From NCBI GenBank assembly GCA_033558025.1, contig JAUCEF010000004.1:682001-746000 (forward strand): 64,000 nucleotides of DNA, read 5' to 3'. Below the pieces are notes generated by a model. It was not told the origin of the DNA and made no database searches. It saw only the letters and a program-made list of their open reading frames with translations. Numbering within the stretch: position 1 is the first letter of the stretch; every line of letters begins with the position of its first letter. Made by a program: the position numbers and the translations under genes. Source of the stretch: Phytophthora sp. 'mugwort'. Taxonomy: Eukaryota > Oomycota > Peronosporomycetes > Peronosporales > Peronosporaceae. Below are positions 45,365-58,600 of the stretch, one piece after another.

Positions 45365-47829
45365 CGATTGAAGGTCGACAAGAGAGACATCTCGTCAGAG
45401 CTGCAAGGCCTGGTATATGGGGGTTATTTAAACTAGGCAGCCAAACTGGCTGTCGGGCTGTCTCTGTAGCCAAGCGTGCCGTCGACGCGGTTTATCTGTC
45501 AAGGTTTGCTGGCGCATGCGAATGGTGTAATGATTTTGGATATGGATTAGTGAAACCGGTGGGAAATGAGGAGGAGAGAGGCGCAAGCCTCTCTGAGAGT
45601 GAATTTTGGTGGATGGAGTGACTCGGTGAGGACTCCTCAGTGAGGGCAATACCGAGGCATCAATGGCGAGTATGGCCAGGAGTGATAAGACACTCCGAGA
45701 TCTAGTTTGGTTGTAAAACGTCTATCAGGCCGGAGATTAGGGTGGTGTTCGTCTGAGCGAAACGACACGCTGAAAGGAATGGGACATTGGACAAGGCGCA
45801 GTAAACGATGTACAAACGAGGATTACTTGGACACGGAAACAAACGTTAGCGCAGCCTCGATGCCTTATGCAAAAGTAATGCGAGTGCGTGTAGTCCCGGA
45901 CCATGGCTGATGCTTGGACGTGAGGGAATTACCTCGGAGTGCTGGAGACTCGTAGGCCAGTGCTCGGGTAGGCTACCTTAGGATCGGAACGAGTTTATGA
46001 GCTTGAGATGTGGCGTTGACGTTCTCCTTGAGTTGGACTTTATGATTTGCAGGAGTCCGCTTGGACTTGTTCCACGGTACTGAGAGTTCTCGGTTATTTT
46101 TAGTGCTGTTGACGGATTGGCAAATTAGCCTATAGCGGACATAGCCAGTCGGCGAATCATCGTTAGCGCTGGAAGTCCTTCGTCGATAATATTTGTTTTG
46201 ACGCCAAACGTTGACGCCCGCTTGGATACATTCGATCTGCTGTTCCAGCGTTTTACGGAGTGACGACTCACTGTGACCTTTCCGAATAGCATCTTCGTCC
46301 AATAGCGGATGAATTTCCTGTTGCATGATTGGTCAGAGGGTTGGCGACCCGACTCCAAGATTGATAAGGAAGTGTCAGAGTTGCCTTTTCAACGTCGTGC
46401 AATCATTTCTGGGTTCCCAATTACTACAACAGACTCGCCCAGGATTTTGCATTGTATGGAGCCACAGCGTACATGCTGAAGGACAGTGACGTTTTAAGGG
46501 GGGGTGGGGGGGGGGCTCACATTAGCTAAACGAAGCCTCGCTGCTCCCCAACATATGGTTGACGACTCTCCGACCATACGCCACTTCGACAAAGACAAGT
46601 TGGTGCATGCGATGCTATTTGCGAACGAGTGTATCTAGGCTCCACGCTTGTGCAATGACACGATGGGACGATGCACCAACTCCGATTCTGTGGTCGGGCT
46701 GTGAAGGACGCCGAGTTATTTACCACCGAGGTCATCTCTCTTCTGCTATTGTGGTGTGCCTGGCCAAGTCTATGCTAGCCTGTCAGCCCAAGATCCGACC
46801 CGAAGAGCAGAGAAGTCGTGTCAAAGAAGCGGCCAGGAAATACGTCAAGTTGGCACTTTGGGGCTGTTCGAAGCGGTAACCGACCTCCCGGCCATGCGTC
46901 CAATGTCACCTGCAAGCAGAACGCTCCGAATGTGTGAGCAGCCAAGCCATCCGGTCAAGAGTGCGCAACAACCCGACTAACCCTGGACTTGATCAACGGA
47001 TCGAGCCACGTGTCCTTCGGAGTGCGACCTCCGTGAAGCCCCATGTACCAGCAGAACGAGAAAGCGAGGAGGAGAACGATCGCGTCATGGTAGAAGACCC
47101 GAGGTAGTTAGCCATACAGATATCTCGCAGCCATAAGTAGCTAAGTAGACGTTCTGATCCTCTCGCTCTCTCTTCTGCTACTACTGAAAGTGTGCTACAC
47201 CCATGTGGTTAGTCGGACCTTCCACGTTTATACGCCGCTTTCGAGGCACATAAGTCGAAGGCACTGTTCAGTCGTGCGACCCAATTTGTTTTTTCGCGAT
47301 GATATTGGCCGTGCATTTAATGGCGAAGCGTATAAAAAAAAACAAGACAGATTGCGCCGTCTTTCAACTTCTCCGAGCTGACAAGACGAGCGTTGTCGAG
47401 ATGGAGGATCGTTCGTCTTCGTGGTGCCACCGACAAACGGGTCACCCACCGCTTGGGTGGACCCGCACTTCCTATATGCACGCGTACCATGAGGTCTTAT
47501 AGAGGGTTTGTTACGTCGTTTGGTGGTTCCCAAATGATGAGAAAATCGAGACTGAGGTCGTTGCTTGGAAATTACCGGAATGGACGATAGTGATCGTTAC
47601 GAGCTCTTTTCTCGAGCCAACCTCGCTGAATATACAGAGATAGACAACTGGAGTCTCGATGCGTTCTCACAAAACCAAATCGCCGGCCGTCGTTGAAGAA
47701 TCGAGAGCAATCCCTAGAATCCCTAGGATGACGCATAACGTATGAAGTCGCATATGATCCAACTAAACTACACGACTGCTCACAGCTAAGTTTCATTCGG
47801 TAAAGTGCCTGCACGTAGCTCGAGAGCTC
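45349..47829. other. Left part of the spacer: no intact gene
   Basis: There are only short broken frames. A minus-strand stretch at 45973-46326 (ESSLRKTLEQQIECIQAGVN, then WRQNKYYRRRTS) looks protein-like, possibly a retroelement gag or accessory remnant, but I cannot name it. A G-rich run lies at 46497-46515. 47433-47465 has a CCACC-GCTT-GGGTGG hairpin. Confidence 0.35.
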
Positions 47830-48150
47830 AACGCAGCCGCAGAATATCTAGTAAGCGAGGCTTTACGAAGCAAGCCTCGATGCTAGACAGTCTGGTGGAA
47901 ACCGAATAGGAATAATCAACGACGAGCCTTCCACTGAGTCTACGAAAGAGGACAATTCTTCGGCCATCCTTTTCCCTGCTACAGCTTAATCTGGAGCAAA
48001 ATTGTTTCGACTTTGTACGAGGTGGGCCCGGATATTTAGCATTGACGATGAGACGCGAACCCAGAGCGCGGGAGAAACGTGTACAATTCGCCGACGACAT
48101 CGCGGTAGTCGCCAGGACGAAACCGCTCGATGAGACTTGTTTTTTGGAAT
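47830..48150 (+). mobile_element. LINE-type reverse transcriptase remnant
   Basis: The motif VQFADDIAVVARTKPLDE is encoded at 48081-48134. F/Y-ADD is the catalytic core of non-LTR reverse transcriptases, and the flanking VQFADDIAVVA is typical of that class. Surrounding frames are broken, so only this core is identifiable. Confidence 0.6.
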
Positions 48151-48399
48151 GCCAAACGAGACGAAGAGCGCGCTAGAAGGGGTACAACCAGGCTCAGGTA
48201 TTGGTCCTAGTTTACCGAGTGCAGAAAACATGGAGCCTTTATCCATACAGAAGTAATCGAAGAGAGATTGCAGGCGCACAAGTGGAGTAACTGAGATGAA
48301 TGAAGCTCAAGACGGTGCTACGAGGTGAAATAGCGAAGGTGAGTTACAAAGCAGCGAGAGACGCATAAAAATGATGTCAAACAAGTTTGTACGCAGTGA

Positions 48400-50700
48400 A
48401 GACGATGTACTCAATTTCCTTCGAGTGAACGCAGCGAGGAGGTGTTCAGGTACTATTCGGAGAATCGGCGGATCACTGATTCTGACGTGCGCTTGATGAA
48501 AGAAAGCTGGGGCTTCCGTCAAAGGCATTTCGCAGTACCTGCGCGAGGAAACAGGTAAGTCAAGCTGCTAATTGCCTGTCTACCCTGGATGATGCTCACC
48601 ACTGTGCGATGTTATTTGTTATTAGGGAAAAGAATGGAGCTACGCGACGTGCACAACTTGATCGCCTCACTGAAGCGTGATCACTGTGGGGACAAGACCG
48701 AGAAGCGTTGAGCTACTTGAAGGGTTGTGTGAATCTGTCGGATATTCTGCTGCCGTTTCGATGAACAACTCATCTGGGCTTGTTTATGTTGTGTGCTTCC
48801 AGACAGCGAGCCAGAAGAGACTGTTCAGGGAATTCCCAGAGGTAATTCTGGTGGATACGACGCAGGGAATACACAAGAACTATTACACGTTGTTCAACAT
48901 TCTCCCGGACGTTTTCGGGAAGGCAAAGTCATTTGATACAACATTTGGTTCCACTAATAGTTCTTGTACCGGATAGACCTAACGTACTGTGTGGATTTTC
49001 TGCAGGGCAATACGTTCAGCACTCACTTGTGGAGAGCGAGACAATGGGCAACTTGATTTTCTGTTTGGAAGAGTTCAAGGAATCCAACCCGGCGTGGTCA
49101 ACATTCGCGCTATTGTGACAGACAAGGATTTCAAGGAGAAGGGTGTGTTAGCTGAGGCATTTCCAATGCTCCGCAACTGCTTTGGCAATTCCACGTAATT
49201 GACTGTCTCCGCAGACAAGTATGCCAATGTGGCTGTATCCAGGAGCGTTAGTAGTTTTACGCTAACGTTTTTGTGACTATAGGTTGGGAGTCGGTGCAGA
49301 CGCAAACCCGAAGCGAAGAAGGAGATTATCAGTGCACTGCAGTTGATGATGAAAGCCAGCAGTGCTACGGTGCTCGCAGCGTACCGAGAAGACATGTTGT
49401 GGTCGCTTGGAAACGATAAGAAGGATCTTCGAATACTTCGAGGCCAACTGGGAAACATGCAAGCAAGAATGGGTTGACTACCATCGGATAAACGTTTCAG
49501 ATCTCAGCAATCCTACTAACAATCGGATTGAAAGTGGATGGGGGAAAGATCAAGCAAGTGTGGAACGAGAAAATCCAATTGACGAGTTGATCAGCACTCT
49601 GATCATGCTGCAAGAGTGGTCGCAGGGGTGTTACTTGAAGGGGTTTCGGAGCTTGGGGCCCGCAAGACACCAGTTGCTGAAGACGCTGTAGACCCAGAGC
49701 CCGGCGGTGTAGGTGAGCCCGTATGCGTATCGTCTAGTTCGGAACCAATACAAGTTTTCTTGTAATGCCGATGCGCAATACTCAGTGAAGATCGACGGTG
49801 CGAGAGCAGAGTTGCAGGCATAGAGATGAAGACGACAGTCCGTGCACGTCGTGAATACAATAGTACGTCGATTTTGTATGATGGGGTAGATCCGGTATCG
49901 TTTCGGATATCCGGTACCTCTCGACATATCTTGTTTGGTAGCTCCAGTGCGATATGACGCGATATCGCTAATATTGCTATTACGTTTCTCCTATAGACGT
50001 TCCAGTACAACTGCACCTTCATGCAGACACTATTGCTACCGTAAACTTCTTCCGTAACCACAAGCATTACGAGTCTGCAATTCCCCCGCCGAAGTTCTAA
50101 ACCGCACGATGGTCGCAGCTATCTTCCGCAACGACATCTCAGCCGGCCACGTTGACGTCCATGACGCTCTCCGCACCGTCACCAAGGGTGTGAATCAAGC
50201 CCGAGCGTTGACAAGAGGCCAGCAAAAACAAAACTAGGTGGGTGCTCTATGCCAGCAACTACAAGGTATTATGGCAGACCAGAATGCACTGGTCTTTAAG
50301 TCCACTTGTACGCTGCTCCACACTGTTCAGAAGCTGTGCCGAACTGGCGAAGTGCGAAAGCTCGCAGATGCTATGACAGTGATTGAGAGTCAGACGACAG
50401 AGAAGAAATCGAAGAAGCAACAGCAGAGAACAAGAGACAGGATACAGCGAACAAGCAAGGTTTTTTGGAGGAAGACAAGGTGCTGAATCCAGAGATCAAG
50501 CAAGAAGGAGAGCAGCAAAAACAGCAAAAAGCAACCAAACTGAGATTCTCAAAAGCTGCGAAGAAAACGCAGGCAGCACGGCGCAAAGAAAGCAAAGCCA
50601 AGAAGCTCAGACTCTGCATCGAGTTCAGCGCGTGCTAAACAACTTGCGCGAGGCCACACAAAGACACTGCCAAAACTAGAAGAGGTTGGGGGGTGATTGT
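48400..50700 (+). mobile_element. Mutator-like (MULE) transposase, degenerate
   Basis: Read across frames it contains EVFRYYSENRRITDSDVRLM (~48440), a 73-nt intron 48553-48625 (AACAG|gtaagt...attag|GGAAAAG) that restores REETGKRMELRDVHNL, then FREFPEVILVDTTQGIHKNY (48830-48890), and QYVQHSLVESETM (~49010). These are followed by RAIVTDKDFKEKGVLAEAFP (49105-49165), the NNRIESGWGKD motif (49520-49550), PIDELISTLIMLQEW, and YAYRLVRNQYKFSCN (~49730). A C-terminal Lys/Gln-rich tail runs to 50700. The D..D..E-type MULE order is clear. Frameshifts at several points inactivate it. It is followed by a Ulp1-like peptidase in the same orientation. Confidence 0.82.
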
Positions 50701-50783
50701 GTCACATTAATACTGCTTCGCGTATGCTGCTAAAATGGTACGTGCACACTGTCATGGAGAAACGTCCTCCCTGCTTATTATGA

Positions 50784-50812
50784 CTCAGTCTCTCTCTCTC
50801 TTTCTCTCTCTA
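50784..50812 (+). repeat. (CT)n microsatellite
   Basis: A run of CT dinucleotides with one interrupting TTT, between the MULE transposase and the peptidase remnant. Confidence 0.8.
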
Positions 50813-50929
50813 TGATATTGATGTTAATTACGTCGAGCTTCTTCCGATGGAGATGGTGGCAATACCAGCACAACACACTATACAGAGAGTGAATGTGGGA
50901 CAGCCACTCCCTCCACCTACAGTCATTCC

Positions 50930-51800
50930 ACCCAGAGACACTTGCACAGCAGCCATTGCCGAGATGGACATGAAAGTGGCGGTGAAGAAGGCAATGCGGT
51001 ATATCTAGCCCGATGGGACGAGTTCGGGTACGCTACGGTTGAGCAATTACGAATTATGGTCTTGGTGATCGACGCGAGGGAGGCGATGCCGCTAGTCGAG
51101 AAGACGCTACATTGGATTGACAACCTGTCAGTGCCACGTTCCGGCGTGAGGCCACCTTCGACGACTGCGTTTCGTTACCTAAGGTTCGTACACGTTATGT
51201 ACCAATTTGCCCCGTTTGGTACCAAACCTGTTTTCTTATACAGTGTATATTCTTGGATGATGTAAATTGTTTTGCTCAAGGATACCGTCGAAAACATGCC
51301 TTTAAACAACTACTCCATGGCAGGCGAAGATATCGAAGGGGTGCGCCTTCTCGAGTTTCGTGCGACAGAGTGGATGGGATCGATGTGCGTGCGTGCAGGA
51401 CTAATTATGTTGGCGCAGCGATACGTTTCGTATGATATTGCTTTTGTCTCCCCAGACTGGTACGCATTCTCAGAGTTGCCAAGGCAGTAGAAGGCAGCGG
51501 CCACACGAGGAGCTTTCCAAGCAGTGCGCAACGCCAAATTGGTGTGGTGAACGCGGGGGGATTCCACTGGATGGCCTTCTTCATTGACTTGACATCTGAT
51601 CAGGCAATTGCACGATATTCGACCCGCAGCCCACAGTCGGATGCAAGATACAACGAGTTGGAACATGCCGTGAGAAAGGCTATTGTTCCACAGCTGTGTG
51701 GCCAACCTGATGTAAATTTAGCCCGCTAGAAGAAGTGCAAACAAGATGACGGACACTCATGTGGCGTGTGATGCCTATTTTTCTGGAGTCAATGATAACC
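50930..51800 (+). pseudogene. Ulp1/C48-type cysteine peptidase of the MULE, degenerate
   Basis: The order of a C48 peptidase is visible across frames. GEDIEGVRLLEFRATEWMGS and VRAGLIMLAQRY come first, then NAGGFHWMAFFIDL with the catalytic-type His (~51560). TIFDPQP follows, with the Asp in an alternative frame (~51617), and then KQDDGHSCGV with the oxyanion Gln and nucleophile Cys (~51737-51766). A stop follows Val. Ulp1-like domains are known passengers of some plant and oomycete MULEs; here the job is probably transposon-related rather than deSUMOylation of host targets. Stops and frame changes make it non-functional. Confidence 0.65.
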
Positions 51801-53440
51801 ATCCACAAGTGGAGCAACGCGTGCTATGAATTTGAGCAGTACTATCGCTTACGGTACCTACGCTTATGTGCGCACGATTCAGAGGGTGAAATTGCTTAAA
51901 GACAGAGAGAACTAACAGCGTTGGATCAATACATATTGCACTTCAGAGATCAACCTAGATATTTATTTTGGTGAGTTGCTTGATGTCAACATACATTTAA
52001 AAACCTTTAGTACAACACCTTCTCAATCCTGTACAACACACACTATATTGTTCTGAATTTAGACATTGCCTTTGGGTAACGTAAGCTGAAATCTGGTCGA
52101 AGCTTTAAATATTTATTCACATCTGTCTTTGGCTCTTTATCTAAAAACATATGAGTGTACGATAGGGCTAGGAAGGTATAATAGCATACTATTTTTTTGT
52201 CGGTGGATGTATCATCGTCCATCGTTGAAACTTAGGCCTTTCGGACGGGGCCTCCAGGAACCCCCGCGTGCACCGGCAGTGGAGAAAGCTCCTCTCCTGT
52301 CGGCGATGCACACAAGAACAGTCTGCAGCGGCCCACATTTACACTCGTTCCTTGCATGATGACAACGTTAGTCGCATCACGGTATTCCACCGTGATCCGA
52401 CCTAGGTTGTCCATACACCGCTGTCTGGTTTATATGAACAGACATAGGTATGTATCTTGATAAGAGCTATGAAATCCTAGAATTCCGTACTTCATTCATT
52501 GCGATACTGGCTGAGTTACCAAAGGCATCGGCAACCTCCTGCAAATAACGGTTATAAGTTAACTACATATGTATGAAACCGGATATATATAAATATAGGT
52601 ATCCGCATGATACTGCGCACTTTCGAGCCTTTGTGGGTCTCGACGAATGACCCCAAACGTTGCGTCTCATAAACGGATATGTCCAGGACTTGAGAGTCGT
52701 AAACCTGCGTAGCGAAATCAGCATCAAACCTTGCGATCATGAGAATAATGCACTTGATCGTCAGACACAGTTTGCTATTCTTTTTCGTTCCATTTACGTA
52801 GTATAACAATCTGATAGCATACACCGACAGGCCAGATAAGTAGGATGAAACCATATATGATATACTTGGCCTAGCTAAGAATCAACAATTGTTTTAGGAA
52901 CACAATGAATTCGATTGGATAAAAATATAGGGTTATGTGCAAACGACAGTATCTAGCAACTTGTGACATTTGCTAGTTTACACTCCAGCCAAATCCAGCA
53001 GGCACACAGCTGTTAAGCGCCACCGCCATCAGCCCAATCTTTCGAAAACAAATAAGCTTGCTCTTCACCTCCACCTAAACGCCCAGGCCGTGGTTGGTGT
53101 GCTTGTCCGCAGCGGCGGACTGAACTCTCTCTTGTCATCACGATACCGTTACGGCCGTAATGGAAACGCCGTGGCACTCTAGAGGTTGTGCTCACACGCC
53201 CCCGCCCCAGTTAAGGAAGCTGAGGTACCCTGACATCGCTGCAACGTTTGGTTCGTGCAGCGCCACTACCGTTGCACAAACCCAACTCAGCCTCTCCGCT
53301 GTTGTTAAGGTGTCCCGCACAACTTTCCAGTGATAACGAAGGCTGGGCTCTTGCATCGGCGGTTCTCAAGCGTCTCCCGCCAAAATGCCCCATTTTACGT
53401 GCGCCAACAAAATTTTATGTTGGTAAAGCTCTGTTATTAG
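51801..53440. other. Spacer segment around the palindrome centre, no gene
   Basis: AT-rich non-coding sequence; the symmetry centre of the inverted repeat is at 52243. 52970-53440 contains short plus-strand frames that may be the helix-turn-helix part of the mariner remnant downstream (LLSSRYRYGRNG), but this is weak. Confidence 0.4.
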
Positions 53441-54066
53441 ATGCCATTGTATGACCTCGCTCTGATTTTCTCTGTCGGACCTATTTTGATAAGAAGATTG
53501 ACATTTGGCCGATTGTCAAAAATGTGCAAGCTCGGCGAACGTCCGTCAATTAGTTAGCTGGATAGTGGCAGACGAAAAGCATATCTGTGATGTCTGACCA
53601 GTAGGTCAGCATGTTTGTCCACAAGGTTTTCCCAGCGATCCGAGCATAGTGGCCAGGTTTGTTAACGATTTTGTTAGACATGTCATATTTGCTATTTAGC
53701 TAACGCGAATGAACTATTTTGGCAATGCGTTTTAATCGTCGACGTATTCGCGTGCAGCACGATGACGCGAGTTCGCATGCCGCTGCCGCTAAAGCAACTG
53801 TTCAATACGCTACTAAAGAAGATGGATTGGATATTCGCATGCCTCCTAAATTGCCAGATATCAAAACCTTGAGCCTTTGCATTTTTAACTCTACCCAATC
53901 GGGACAGTACAGGCGGCCTACTCCTCATATTGTCGACCTCATTAAAACCGTGATGGCTACATTTCAACTCCTGCCGAGTCGTACTCTCGACATAACATTG
54001 CAGAAAGTTACGAAATGCATTTGTTATGCATACTGGCGACAACAACTATCGTTTATCGCGAGTTAG
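53440..54066 (+). mobile_element. Tc1/mariner transposase remnant
   Basis: The plus strand gives YFDKKIDIWPIVKNVQARRT (~53481-53540), then TKSISVMSD and VHKVFPAIRA, followed by an open stretch RIRVQHDDASSHAAAAK (~53740). Next are LPDIKTLSLCIFNSTQS and DLIKTVMATFQLLPSRTL, to the stop at 54066. This is the order of a Tc1-like DDE transposase, with VQHDDASSH as the second Asp block. Stops in the first half show decay. Confidence 0.7.
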
Positions 54067-54340
54067 CAAGCTGAACATTCGAAACGGCTCTATGCAGATC
54101 TGCTAGGATGTTTATCGTCAGAAGGCGGACAGACTCCACAACGGACGGAAAGTGTCTGATTGGTTAAAATAGGCACTCCTGTTTGAGGTTGCCCACGCCC
54201 TTACGGCCCTTTGAATACAGAACGGAAGCTAGTAGTTGCAGTGTGCAGTAAAGCCAATTAACTTGCTGGGTGAGTATGGCTACGCAGGGATCACCCTGCA
54301 CACCGTGTTTAGGTAGCAGGACGATTCATTAGCGATATCG
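54067..54340. other. Gap between mariner and MULE 2
   Basis: Nothing recognised. Confidence 0.4.
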
Positions 54341-56490
54341 CGGTAAGTACTAACAAGAACTTGAAAATCGCTAAGAACAGCGGAGACTACAGGCGGTGGG
54401 TGTGCACTGCTAGTGGTTGCAATTGGTTCGTTTCGTTATCGCGCAGACGTGTAAAAAAACAGGAAACTAAGAACAACCGCAAGAGACCGGCATCAAAGCT
54501 GAGCCACCTGCCCAACAACTCGTGGTATATCTCTAAGTTTAATCTACAACATGCACAATGCTGCTGTAGCACCGCTAACCCGACAGGAAAGCAAATTGCG
54601 GCGATGTCTGGATTCCAAGCATCTATCGTAGAGGGATACAGCACTAGCAGGGCCCGCGTTATGATAAATCTGGAAGGACCTCGATAACGTTGATGTTTCC
54701 GATATAAATGTTGTTCTGTACCGACAGATTAGTGCTGCCTTAAGTAGAATGGAGAGCGACGATGATTCGGAGTTCAAGGCGTTTTTTGCCGTCCTACATG
54801 GATTTGTTTGCTCAACAGAATAGCGGTTCTCGAGGTGCTGTCAGTTTGATTCTTGCGGTCGGGTTTTCGTGCTTTCTATTGGATCGGTTGTTCATGTGCA
54901 ACATTCGCTAATATCAGTGTGGGAGTGCGATGGCACCCACATGAAGCACCCGAAGTATAATTGGGTTTGTTTAACACTTATCGGTAAGGATGGTAACAGC
55001 GAGTAGTCCCAGTCGCCGTCGCTTACGTTCACAACGAGACTGTAGAAAATTTCGTTCGTATTTTTCTAAACAGCATTGCTGTAGGTATATCTTTGAGGGA
55101 TCGCCCGACATTCACTGATCGTGGAAAACAACTTTTGCACAAAGTGAACTTGCCAGTATGGAGTTTTCAGATTTACATTAAACTCTGCGCTGTTACATTC
55201 GCTTCAACACAGTTGATAAATTTAAGGCAGTCAATGTTAAGAAGGAAAGCGTGAATGCCCAGATCCACCGTACGTGACGACTGCAAATTCAGTCGTCACA
55301 TACGGTGCGTGAATACGAGAGAAACATCGCGCAATTAAACGTTTTTTCCTTCGCCTATCGTGTCTGTTGTCGATAACAAAGGAAGGGAGGAATATGTGGC
55401 ATCTTACCTGCGCAAAATTCATCCTACGAATTGGGCAGTTTAAGAACCTGCGAGCTAAAGTTCGGACGATATGGAGTGGCTCGAAGAAAATTGGAAAGCT
55501 GTTGCGGAGTATGGTTCTCGGGTGCCTCTTTTCGAAGTGTGTACGCACTCCGAAAAGCGGATTGAAGGTGACAACAATGGATTGCTTTGGGCTCGTGTCC
55601 GCAACAATTTGGTGTTTCGCGCGCTGGGGCCTATTGCTTGCGTGCCGTACGTACACGCAATGCGATTTTGAATAAAGTTAGAAAATGGGTTGCAGCGAAA
55701 TGTGATATCACTCCTCATGCCATGAAACTTTTCACTGAACGCAAAACTCACCGTAGTGCCTTCAAGGATGCCATGTTTCTATGGGTTTGATCCGTTCGAT
55801 CGAACCGACGTTGCATCATCCACAACGACGTTTGAGACCGATATGTCCAGCGGGAAGTGTCGGCCATAGCAGTGTTTCTGAGCAGCTTCAAATACCGTGT
55901 CGCCATATTCAGGCGGTCCTGTATGCATTGGAGAGGCAGAATCCTGGCAAAGCACCGCTCTACAAGGTCCTTCAATATTTTCATCCCTCGTATTTAGCAC
56001 CACGGTACACAAATAAGTTGAAGCTATAGAAAATCAATTTGCCAGTCGACACAGTATCCACGTCAGAAACGATGTGTTACCTGCACCACTGTATCGTCAG
56101 GCGGGTGGTGCTCGTAAAGCACGAGCTGCTGATATACAACTTGGTGAAAAGCGAATTCGCAGCAGAGGTGAAGAAATCCAGCCTTCGCGCACTGAACTGA
56201 GTTTCGCTCGAGCGATATCGCCGTTCACTGCAGCGAATGACGATTTTGATGACACGCCCGATATTAATGCATTTTCCAGTCACAACTCGGCCAATAAATC
56301 ACGGCAGCACGAGCTGACTATCACTGTAGAAGATGTGGGTGCGGATGCCACAAATAGCACGTGTCGTGTCATCAGTCAAGAAGTAGAGGAAGCTGGAACC
56401 GCTATACGACCGGGCGTATACGTCCTTGGATCTCCACCACAGTCGGTATACAATATATCGGGCAGCAGATATATAATACGGCAACGCTAG
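54340..56490 (+). mobile_element. Second Mutator-like (MULE) transposase, degenerate
   Basis: The N-terminal FAR1/FLYWCH-like zinc finger is present: RWVCTASGCNWFVSL..SWYISKFNLQHAQCCC (~54395-54560). The DDE core begins VWECDGTHMKHPKYNWVCLT (54920-54980), then LIGKDGNSE, a frameshift, VPVAVAYVHNETVENFV, and RPTFTDRGKQLLHK. A helical region follows: EYVASYLRKIHPTNWAVYK (~55389-55445), then WLEENWKAV and RIEGDNNGLLWARVRNN. A SWIM-type finger remnant reads QLQIPCRHIQAVL (~55890). The C-terminal tail LYRQAGGARK..KRIRSRGEE lies in the open frame 56074-56490. At least three frame changes are needed. It is distinct in sequence from the MULE at 48400. Confidence 0.8.
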
Positions 56491-57389
56491 ACGAAAAGAT
56501 ATCAAACTGTGATATCTGAATAAGGAACGTATAACAACACGGAGGTAAACTATCCAGTGAAGGAACATTATCTAACGATACCTTTGTATTTTTTAACCAT
56601 AGCAGTCCTTGAAGACGTTCCGCAGAAAAATGTATGCGACAGTCATTACTACTAACATAAACTGTCACGTCTGTAATACGCTCCCAAACCTTGTTCTTGT
56701 GTGAGCCCAGCATAATCTCCCGGTTTCGACCAGAATCAACTCCCCTCCCCCAACCTATAAACGGCACAAGGCTTTATTACCACGTCATCGACCACCAACT
56801 CGTGGGTGCGAACGGTGAAGATGATATCAGAAGGCGGAAGAATCAGTAATGAAGAAGAAACTATCATGAACACCGCGTCCCACTTTTTTTCCTTTCTCAT
56901 ATTATCCACTTCTGTACTTAATGTGCTATACATGTATCAAACCATGCCCCAAGGTTCACCTGCGCGCTGATTACCACCGAGAGCAGTTTTTTCTGCGCGC
57001 GGACGGTGGACTTGACAATCTCCATGAGTCGCGCAACTCGTAGCTGCGCCTGTTTTGCGCTCACAGAGCACTCGGACACGACTTGCGCTAGTAAATACAA
57101 CCAATCAGACACTTTCCGTTCGTTGTGGAGTCTGCCCGCCTTCGTTGTGGAGTCTGGCGATAAACATCCGCTCTGCTATGCGTGGTCCGGCTTTGTACAC
57201 GTCACCAAAAAGCGATGTTAAAGCATATATAATTTTGCTAAATCCGCTAACTTGGATGGTACGAAAGCCGCTTTGCGGAAATTGTGACTAAACAGGGACA
57301 CACTAGAGGCGTACACAAGGACATGGAATTGAAGTTGGCACCCGCTAATGACTTGATCAGAACTTCATATATGCAGAAAACGACTGATA
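56491..57389. other. No supported gene
   Basis: Short frames only. A minus-strand stretch near 56560-56720 (KVWERITDVTVYVSSNDCRI) could be a remnant but has no recognised family. 57020-57220 holds a Cys/Ser-rich frame of unknown meaning. Confidence 0.35.
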
Positions 57390-58330
57390 ACGACATCTTT
57401 CATGTAGGATTGTGTACCTTGACGAAACGTACATGAACAGCAGTGCACGAGGCACCATGATTCGCTAGTCGATCTAATAGAAGATTCCTACCTGAAAGCC
57501 AAGTATAAAGGCAGACGGCTTTGTTGCCTTGTCGCGATCATTGATGCAGATCGCACTATTGACGAAAAGGATCGTATTCATGAATAATGCCTCCAATTTA
57601 ACTGCTGCCACGCCTCAGCGAGTACCATGCCTCATCTCTTAGCTGACACGGTTGATATTTTGAGGGTGGGGAAATACATGACATTTTTTGCCTTCCTTAT
57701 TTTGTGAGTTGGATGCAAATGTTGCTGGGTGTGTTAGATTCGAAAAATCTGACTGACTGTATGATTGTTGTGGACAACGCTAAATACCACAATTGTTTTT
57801 CCACCTAGTACACCCCAAAAAACAGCAAACGGTCAAAGATGCTGAGTTGTGGAGAACGGCATGGATGTCATACCCACCGTCACGCGATGCCAGAGACGAG
57901 CAGGTTCGAAACCACCAGAGAGGTGTTGCTCACAGTGGCTATGCGGCAAGTAGGAAACCCCTAGAAACGAGCGTAGGCGTTGAAACCACAGAGTAGGTCC
58001 TCGATGGGTTTGGGAATACAACTCACTCCAATTCCTCCTTTCAAGAGAGCAAGTCTTTTCAAGTCAGCAAGCCGCCATATAACTCCGATGGCTCAGTTCG
58101 GCCTCAAAGTTCCCCTCGTGCGACAAAAAAAGTATATGGAATCGACTATTGAAACACATCGAAACACATATTATCCCAGCGGTTGTCGAGATAGCGAATA
58201 CCAAAGGGCATGAAGTTGTGTAGTCGACTCCGACATGCAGCCCATTGAACTCGTGTGGGCTAATTTGAAGGGCTTTGTTGGCCGGGCGTACTCAACGAGT
58301 TACAACTCTCGCAGATAGACACCCTTGGCT
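57390..58330 (+). mobile_element. DDE_3 (Tc1/IS630-type) transposase remnant
   Basis: RIVYLDETYMNSSARGT (57410-57460) gives the first Asp. Next come YLKAKYKGRRLCCLVAIIDA (~57490), then LDSKNLTDCMIVVDNAKYHN with the second Asp (57728-57790), then MQPIELVWANLKGFVGRAYS with the Glu (58234-58293). Stops and frameshifts between blocks show decay. It is distinct from the remnant at 53440-54066. Confidence 0.75.
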
Positions 58331-58600
58331 TAAGCTTAAGTTTGCAGACCTGAATCTTTCAAGTGTTCAAGGCTACGTTGTTGGCGTTTAAAAGGACTGA
58401 CAAATGAAAAGACGTAGATCTAATACCTGTAGCGTCGATTCCGGTTTTTTTTTACGTGCTTTGTTCGTTAGAGTTCGTGCTTCAAGAATATCATCATTCA
58501 AAAACAAGTAGTCAGAACCTGTAATTATATCAAATTTGCGGAATGAAGGAAAGTTCAATTTCGAACAGATTGGCGTGCGGGAGCGTTGCAGCAACAGCCG
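58331..58600. other. No gene seen
   Basis: Non-coding, with a T run at 58445-58453. Confidence 0.35.

Noticed and set aside
46497..46515. G-rich run as a G-quadruplex or telomeric element
   Set aside because: Only one short G tract, no spaced G-runs and no telomere repeat; it may be a sequencing artefact.
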